Shown piece after piece: positions 5,062 to 9,521 of a stretch of 9,521 nt of DNA; position 1 is the stretch's first letter; each line of letters begins with the position of its first letter. This DNA comes from Actinomycetota bacterium. Lineage in GTDB: Bacteria; Actinomycetota; Thermoleophilia; Gaiellales; Gaiellaceae. The stretch lies in NCBI GenBank assembly GCA_013695295.1, contig JACDAS010000324.1:1-9521 (forward strand), in the 5' to 3' direction. A model generated the notes under the pieces. That model did no database searches and had not been told where the DNA came from. It was given only the letters and a program-made list of their open reading frames with translations. Both the position numbers and the translations under genes were made by a program.

Positions 5062-7300
5062 ACAGACCCACGATGTCGTCCGGCCGGACGGGCACCCGGG
5101 TCAGCGCGCGCCCCGTGGCGGCGCGGAGGGCCGAGACGACCGCGGCCGTCGAGACGACGGTCGGGGGCTCGCCAACCCCCTTGAGCCCGTAGGGCGCGCC
5201 GGGCTCCGGATCCTCGACGAGGTCCGAGACCACCGGCGGCATGTCGAGCGCAGTTGGGAGGAGGTAGTCGGTGAAGCTCGCGTTCGTGATCAGGCCGTCG
5301 CTGGTGCGGATCTCCTCCATCAGCGCGAGCCCGAGGCCCTGCGCGGTGCCGCCCTCGATCTGACCGGTCACCGCCTGCGGGTTCAGGGCCTTGCCGACGT
5401 CCTGCGCGGTCCCGATCCAAACCACCCGTGTGAGCCCGAGCTCGACGTCCGTCTCGACCACGACCCGCATCGCGGCACAGGCGAAGGCAACGTGGGCGCG
5501 CTCGCCGGTGATCTGGCCCGTCTCGGGATCGAGCGGCGTCGTCCGCTCGTGGCGGTAGACGCGCTCGAGGTCGATCTCGTCGCCGGCGCCGAGCTCGCCC
5601 CGGCGCTCGAGCTCGGCCTTCGCCGCGCGGCAGGCCAGCTGCACGGCCCCCGCCGCCATCCAGGTCATGCGCGAGGCCGAGGCCGAGCCGGCGGAGCCCA
5701 CGGTGGCGGTCGTGTGCGGCGCGAGCGTCACCTCGTCGAGCTCGAGCTCGGTGCGGGCGACCTGGGCGATCACGCCCGTCACCCCCTGGCCCACCTCGGC
5801 GGCCGCGCAGTGCACCTCGGCGGCGAGCTCGCCGCGGGCGTCGAGGAAGAGGCGCACCCGCGCCGCAGTGAAGTCGTCGAAGCCCTCCGAGTAGCAGATG
5901 TTCTTGAAGCCAACCGCGAACCCGACGCCCCGGCTGACGCCCTGGCCGCGCGTCACGTTGCCCGCCCCGCCGGGAAGCCGGATCGGGTCGCGCGGGAGCG
6001 CTTCGGGCTCGGGGACGGGCAGCGCGGCGCAGCGGCGGATCACCTCCGCCACCGGCATCGAGCCGGTCACGCGCTGGCCCGTGGGCAGGACGTCGCCGGG
6101 CGCGAGCGCGTTGCGGAGGCGGAGCTCGACGGGGTCGAGCGCGAGCTCGGCGGCCAGCCTGTCCATCTGCGCCTCCGCGGCGAAGCAGGTCTGCACCGCG
6201 CCGAAGCCGCGCATGGCGCCGCAGGGAGGGTTGTTCGTGTAGACGCAGGTGCTCTCGATCAGGGCGTTCTCGACGGCGTAGGGGCCGCAGGCGAAGGAGG
6301 CGGCGTTCGAGGTCACGGCGGTCGAGCTCGAGGCGTAGGCGCCACCGTCGAGCAGGATCCGCATGCGCACGCAGACGAGCTTGCCGTCGCGGTTCGCGCG
6401 GTGCTCGGCCCAGATGCGCGCCGGGTGGCGGTGGACGTGGCCAACGAAGGACTCCTCCCGGCTGTAGACCATCTTCACGGGTCGCCCCGTGTGGAGGGCG
6501 AGCATGGCGCCGTGGATCTGGATCGAGAGGTCCTCCCGGCCGCCGAAGGCCCCGCCCACTCCCGCCAGGTGGATCCGTACCTGCTCGGGGCGCAGGTCGA
6601 GGCAGGGGGCGACCTGATCCCGGTCGACGTGCAGCCACTGGGTCGCGACGTAGACGTCGATCCCGCCCTCGCCGTCCGGGACCGCGAGCCCGGACTCGGG
6701 CCCCAGGAACGCCTGGTCCTGGATCCCGACGTCGTACACGCCCGAGATGGCCACGTCCCCCTCGACGTTGGGGTCTCCGTGCCGGATCACGATCGAGCGG
6801 ACGACGTTCGGGCGAGGATCGCGGCGATAGCCATGGCCCATCGTCGGCGCATCCGGGTGCAGCGGATCCTGCTCGACGGCCCGCTCGGCGTCCACGACGG
6901 GCTCGAGCGGCTCGTAGTCGACGACGATCCTCTCCGCGGCGCGGCGGGCCTGCTCGGGGTGCTCGGCGGCCACGAGCGCGACCGCCTCGCCGAAATAGCG
7001 CACGCGGTCGATCGCGAGAACGGGTTGGTCGGCGAACTCGAGGCCGTAGCACTTCTGACCGGGGACGTCGCCGTGCGTGAGGACGGCATGGATCCCTGGC
7101 ATCGTCAGCGCCGCCGTCAGGTCGATGCTGCGGATGCGCGCGTGGGCGAACGGGCTCCGGAGGGTGTGTCCCCAGAGCATCCCGGCCGCGGAGAGGTCGC
7201 TCGCGTAAGCGAACTCGCCCTTCACCTTCGGGCCGCCGTCGGCGCGGGCGACGACGTCCCCGATCCGGCCGGAGACGAGCCGCGGCGCGGCCGAGGTCAC
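5060..7300 (-). CDS. Xanthine dehydrogenase family, molybdopterin-binding catalytic subunit
   Basis: The 746-residue large subunit of a molybdenum hydroxylase of the xanthine oxidase family. It hydroxylates a purine carbon, most likely hypoxanthine to xanthine to urate. The N-terminal domain begins GDVVARADGGPKVKGEFAY (14-32). Active-site features are GIQDQAFLG (192-200) with Gln194, GGAFGGRED (249-257) with Glu256, GAMRGFG (361-367) with Arg364, AEVGQGVTG (501-509), and KGVGEPP (707-713) with Glu711, the equivalent of the general-base Glu. A Glu after FGGR/K and an Arg before GFG are the substrate-binding pair of purine-oxidising members, and the CO dehydrogenase motif AYRGAGR or AYxCSFR is absent. 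I chose the GTG at 7300 because GGAG lies seven bases upstream and family similarity begins there. A GTG at 7351, overlapping the 2Fe-2S gene's stop, would add 17 Ser/Arg-rich residues. The stop codon overlaps a palindrome. Confidence 0.93.
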   Translation of the reverse strand: MTSAAPRLVSGRIGDVVARADGGPKVKGEFAYASDLSAAGMLWGHTLRSPFAHARIRSIDLTAALTMPGIHAVLTHGDVPGQKCYGLEFADQPVLAIDRVRYFGEAVALVAAEHPEQARRAAERIVVDYEPLEPVVDAERAVEQDPLHPDAPTMGHGYRRDPRPNVVRSIVIRHGDPNVEGDVAISGVYDVGIQDQAFLGPESGLAVPDGEGGIDVYVATQWLHVDRDQVAPCLDLRPEQVRIHLAGVGGAFGGREDLSIQIHGAMLALHTGRPVKMVYSREESFVGHVHRHPARIWAEHRANRDGKLVCVRMRILLDGGAYASSSTAVTSNAASFACGPYAVENALIESTCVYTNNPPCGAMRGFGAVQTCFAAEAQMDRLAAELALDPVELRLRNALAPGDVLPTGQRVTGSMPVAEVIRRCAALPVPEPEALPRDPIRLPGGAGNVTRGQGVSRGVGFAVGFKNICYSEGFDDFTAARVRLFLDARGELAAEVHCAAAEVGQGVTGVIAQVARTELELDEVTLAPHTTATVGSAGSASASRMTWMAAGAVQLACRAAKAELERRGELGAGDEIDLERVYRHERTTPLDPETGQITGERAHVAFACAAMRVVVETDVELGLTRVVWIGTAQDVGKALNPQAVTGQIEGGTAQGLGLALMEEIRTSDGLITNASFTDYLLPTALDMPPVVSDLVEDPEPGAPYGLKGVGEPPTVVSTAAVVSALRAATGRALTRVPVRPDDIVGL

Positions 7301-7347
7301 GGACGCGCTCCGACCGGAGCGCGATCTGCTCGATGCGGGTGGACGGC

Positions 7348-7806
7348 TCACCGCACAGCCGCCGCCAGCCGGACGGCGTCGAAGATCTTCGCGTAGCCCG
7401 TGCAGCGGCACACGTTGCCCGAGAGGGCCTCTCGAATCTCGTCGTCGCTGGGGTCGGGGATCCGGGCAAGCAGGTCGGCCGTGGCGACGACGAGCCCTGG
7501 GGTGCAGAAGCCGCACTGCACGGCGCCCGCCTGCACGTAGGCCTCCTGCACTGGATGAAGTTCCTCGCCGTCGGCCATTCCCTCGACAGTCGTCACCTCG
7601 TGCCCGTCAGCCTGCGCGGCCAGCACGAGGCACGCGCACACGAGCTCCCCGTCGAGGAGCACGGAGCACGACCCGCATTCGCCCTGCTCGCACGCGTTCT
7701 TCGAGCCGGGCAGGCCGAGCCCCTCGCGAAGGGCGAAGAGCAGGCTCTCGCCGCCCCAGACATCGGCCTCGCGCTCCTCGCCGTTGACCCGCAGCGAGAT
7801 CCTCAT
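7348..7806 (-). CDS. Xanthine dehydrogenase family, 2Fe-2S subunit
   Basis: A 152-residue electron-transfer subunit with two [2Fe-2S] clusters, passing electrons from the molybdenum site to FAD. The N-terminal plant-ferredoxin-type domain has Cys39, Cys44, Cys47 and Cys59 (CEQGECGSC, then C after 11 residues). The C-terminal helical domain has QCGFCTPG (Cys98, Cys101) and NVCRCTGY (Cys133, Cys135). All eight expected ligands are present and the length is typical. The start is ATG at 7806, which overlaps the TGA of the FAD-subunit gene as ATGA and gives MRISLRVNGE; a GTG three codons earlier (7815) is less likely. The coupled FAD, FeS, Mo order is the one used by CoxM-CoxS-CoxL operons and by many bacterial xanthine dehydrogenases. 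Confidence 0.95.
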   Translation of the reverse strand: MRISLRVNGEEREADVWGGESLLFALREGLGLPGSKNACEQGECGSCSVLLDGELVCACLVLAAQADGHEVTTVEGMADGEELHPVQEAYVQAGAVQCGFCTPGLVVATADLLARIPDPSDDEIREALSGNVCRCTGYAKIFDAVRLAAAVR

Positions 7807-8594
7807 GCGAGGCACCGCTCGAGGGCCCGGCCCGCGAGCACGCGGAGTGCGTGTCGACGGTAGGCCGCCGTCCCGCGCACGTCGTCGATCGGCGTCGCGG
7901 CCTCGGCGACCTGCTCGGCGAAGCTCTCGCGTTCGGCGATCGGCGCCGTCACGAAACCCGGCACGGGCCCCGCCGAGCCGAAGGAGGCCCGAAGCTCACC
8001 ACGCTCCCGATCGGCGCTGAGGGCGAGGGAGACGACGGCGATCACCATCGCGTTCCGGGGCCCGACCTTCATGAAGGTCTGCGGGGCCCCGGAGGGCCGC
8101 ACGAGCACCGCCGAGATCAGCTCGTCGGGCTCGAGCGCGTTTCGCTTCGGGCCAACGAGAAACTCCCGCAGCGGCATCGTCCGGACCCCGCGCACGCTGG
8201 CGAGCTCTACCTCGGCGCCTTCGACGAGGAGCGGCGGCAGCGCGTCCCCGGCGGGCGACGCGGTCCCGAGATTGCCTCCCAGCGTGCCTCGGTTTCGGAT
8301 CTGCGGCGAGCCCACGGTGCGAGAGGCCTCGGCGAGCGCGGGCTGCAGCGCCGCGACGGGCCCGTGCAGGATCTCGGTGTAGGTCACGCCCGCCCCCAGC
8401 CTCAAGATTCCTTCCTCGCGGGCCCAGACCTTCAGCTCGGGAACCTCGTTCAGGTTCAGGATCGCGTCGGGCCGGCGGCGGTCGAAGTTCAGCTCCACGA
8501 GGACGTCGGTGCCACCCTCGACGGGGAGCGCGCCCGGGTGCTCGGCTTTGAGCGCGAGCGCCTCGTCGAGGCTCCTGGGAGTCAGCACCTCCAC
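7803..8594 (-). CDS. Xanthine dehydrogenase family, FAD-binding subunit
   Basis: A 263-residue FAD subunit (CoxM/XdhB type) that takes electrons from the 2Fe-2S subunit and passes them to NAD or another acceptor. The two FAD-binding signatures are clear: LPVEGGTDVLVEL (23-35), and SRTVGSPQIRNRG followed by TLGGNLGTASPAGD (91-117). The C-terminal CO-dehydrogenase-flavoprotein-type domain follows. The start is chosen as GTG at 8594 (reading VEVLTPRSLDEAL), where family similarity begins. The open frame extends upstream to 8795, but that part is Ser/Thr/Arg/Pro-rich and antisense to the deaminase gene, so it is not coding. There is no ribosome binding site before this GTG, and a TACTCT hexamer seven bases upstream suggests a leaderless transcript. 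It is the first gene of the purine run. Confidence 0.93.
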   Translation of the reverse strand: MEVLTPRSLDEALALKAEHPGALPVEGGTDVLVELNFDRRRPDAILNLNEVPELKVWAREEGILRLGAGVTYTEILHGPVAALQPALAEASRTVGSPQIRNRGTLGGNLGTASPAGDALPPLLVEGAEVELASVRGVRTMPLREFLVGPKRNALEPDELISAVLVRPSGAPQTFMKVGPRNAMVIAVVSLALSADRERGELRASFGSAGPVPGFVTAPIAERESFAEQVAEAATPIDDVRGTAAYRRHALRVLAGRALERCLA

Positions 8595-8601
8595 CGTCCA
8601 C

Positions 8602-8611
8602 AGAGTACGCT
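8602..8611. promoter_or_regulatory. Overlapping divergent -10-like hexamers (candidate leaderless promoters)
   Basis: Only 25 bp (8595-8619) separate the GTG of the minus-strand FAD-subunit gene from the ATG of the plus-strand deaminase gene, and neither start has a Shine-Dalgarno sequence. The ten bases AGAGTACGCT contain TACGCT on the plus strand (8606-8611), eight bases before the ATG. They also contain TACTCT on the minus strand (8602-8607), seven bases before the GTG. Both fit TAnnnT at the distance expected for transcripts that begin at the start codon, which is common in actinobacteria. On the minus strand GGAACC lies 16 bases upstream of TACTCT, but inside the deaminase coding region. 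This is inference from motif and spacing only. Confidence 0.35.
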
Positions 8612-8619
8612 CGCGCGCG

Positions 8620-9521
8620 ATGCGGTTCCTGCTCGTCAACGCGCACGTCGTGACGATGGACGAAGCCGAGACGGAGCTCGACGGAGGCTGGATCCTCGTC
8701 GAGGACGGCCTCGTCGGCGCGGTCGGGGCGGGCGAGCGACCCGACGCCGACCGGGTCGATCTCGGCGGCGCAGTCGTCACGCCGGGACTCGTCAACGCGC
8801 ACCACCACCTGTACCAGACGCTTACGCGCGCGCGCGCGCAGGAGGCCGATCTCTTCTCGTGGCTCCGCGCCCTCTACCCGCTCTGGACGGGCATCGACGC
8901 AGAGACCGAGTACGCCGCCGCGCGAACGGGCCTCGCCGAGCTCGCGCTCTCCGGTTGCACGACGGTCTTCGACCACCACTACGTCTTCCCGCGCGGGCGC
9001 GAAGGCCTCGTGGAGGCGGAGGTGCAGGCGGCGCGGGAGCTGGGCGTCCGAATCGTCGCCTCGCGGGGGTCGATGGACCTCGGGGCCTCGCAGGGCGGCC
9101 TGCCGCCGGACGAGCTCGTGGAGGATCCGGATGCGGCGCTCGCGGACACCGAGCGGCTCGCCTCGGCCCTCCACGAGCCCGGCGCGGGTGCGCTCGTGCA
9201 GATCGCCGTCGCGCCGTGCTCGCCGTTCTCGGTCACGCGCGAGCTGATGACCCGATCGGCGGAGCTCGCCCGCCGCCTCGATCTCCGCCTCCACACACAC
9301 CTCGCCGAGACCTCCGAGGAGGAGGCCTACTGCCGCGAGCGCTTCGGGTGCACGCCCGTCGAGTACCTCGAGCAGCTCGAGTGGCTCGGCGAGGACGTCT
9401 GGTGCGCGCACTGCGTGCACCTGAGCGACGGCGAGATCTCGCGCTTCTCGGCCACCGGGACCGGCGTCGCCCACTGCCCCACCTCGAACCTCCGCCTCGG
9501 CGCGGGGGTGGCACCCGTGGC
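8620..9521 (+). CDS. 8-Oxoguanine deaminase (partial, C-terminus off the right edge)
   Basis: The first 300 residues of an AtzB/TrzA-like amidohydrolase that closely follows the 8-oxoguanine deaminase pattern (EC 3.5.4.32; 8-oxoguanine to urate plus ammonia). Landmarks are PGLVNAHHHLYQTLTRA (55-71) with metal ligands His61 and His63, LFSWLRALYPLW (78-89), SGCTTVFDHHYVFP (111-124), ASRGSMDLGASQGGLPPDELV (147-167), APCSPFSVTRELM (198-210), LHTHLAET (224-231), VWCAHCVHLSDGEI (260-273), and TGVAHCPTSNLRLGAGVAPV at the edge. The GSM-GGLPP and APCSPFS blocks separate this group from cytosine, guanine and atrazine deaminases. The last metal-binding Asp and the C-terminus lie outside the window. The ATG at 8620 gives the standard N-terminus with no ribosome binding site. 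Divergent placement beside the xanthine dehydrogenase genes fits a role in purine salvage or clearing oxidised purines. Confidence 0.93.
   Translation, partial: MRFLLVNAHVVTMDEAETELDGGWILVEDGLVGAVGAGERPDADRVDLGGAVVTPGLVNAHHHLYQTLTRARAQEADLFSWLRALYPLWTGIDAETEYAAARTGLAELALSGCTTVFDHHYVFPRGREGLVEAEVQAARELGVRIVASRGSMDLGASQGGLPPDELVEDPDAALADTERLASALHEPGAGALVQIAVAPCSPFSVTRELMTRSAELARRLDLRLHTHLAETSEEEAYCRERFGCTPVEYLEQLEWLGEDVWCAHCVHLSDGEISRFSATGTGVAHCPTSNLRLGAGVAPV

Noticed and set aside
7301..7516. Upstream extension of the molybdenum-subunit frame beyond 7300
   Set aside because: It overlaps the cysteine-rich end of the 2Fe-2S gene and is Arg-rich without family similarity. The GTG at 7300 has a proper GGAG at good spacing.
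5060..8594. CO dehydrogenase (CoxMSL), suggested by the subunit order
   Set aside because: The large subunit has G-A-M-R-G-F-G and a Glu after FGGR, as in purine hydroxylases, and lacks both CO dehydrogenase active-site motifs. The neighbouring genes are purine enzymes.
8825..8837. Alternating CG tract of 13 bases
   Set aside because: It lies inside the deaminase gene and encodes ordinary residues (T-R-A-R-A). In DNA this GC-rich such a tract is expected and is not evidence of phase variation.

Overview
The window is uniformly high-GC DNA with GTG and TTG starts, many start/stop overlaps and strong third-position GC. Together with an LtrA-type membrane protein, crotonase/EthD genes and a CoxM-CoxS-CoxL-ordered molybdenum hydroxylase, this suggests a soil-type high-GC bacterium, most likely an actinobacterium of the Thermoleophilia kind. 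That placement is an inference from protein flavour only.

Layout. (A) 1-2530, minus strand: a tightly packed unit reading EthD-like small protein, then two crotonase-superfamily enzymes, then an LtrA-family membrane protein that runs off the left edge. The ltrA reading frame is broken by an in-frame TGA exactly where the family has a conserved Trp. (B) 2590-3039, plus strand: a YdcZ-type small membrane protein, divergent from the EthD gene across a 59-bp gap that holds a 28-bp imperfect dyad. (C) 3202-8594, minus strand: a purine-catabolic run. In transcription order it contains the FAD, 2Fe-2S and molybdopterin subunits of a xanthine dehydrogenase-family enzyme, then adenine deaminase. (D) 8620 to the right edge, plus strand: the first 300 residues of an 8-oxoguanine deaminase, divergent from the FAD-subunit gene with only 25 bp between the starts.

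Functional logic. Adenine deaminase gives hypoxanthine, the xanthine dehydrogenase-type enzyme takes hypoxanthine and xanthine to urate, and 8-oxoguanine deaminase also gives urate. The right half of the window is therefore a coherent purine-to-urate salvage module. Urate-degrading genes, the XdhC maturation factor and a regulator are not seen here.

Most unusual signal. The adenine deaminase gene is bracketed by two non-coding palindromes of almost equal size, 165 bp (3045-3209) and 164 bp (4898-5061). Each is an end-to-end imperfect inverted repeat with a short central CGTA(G/C)C stem starting at the same offset, 73 bases in. Each overlaps the stop codon of the minus-strand gene that precedes it. 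They look like two members of one ERIC-like or MITE-like hairpin family, which I cannot name.
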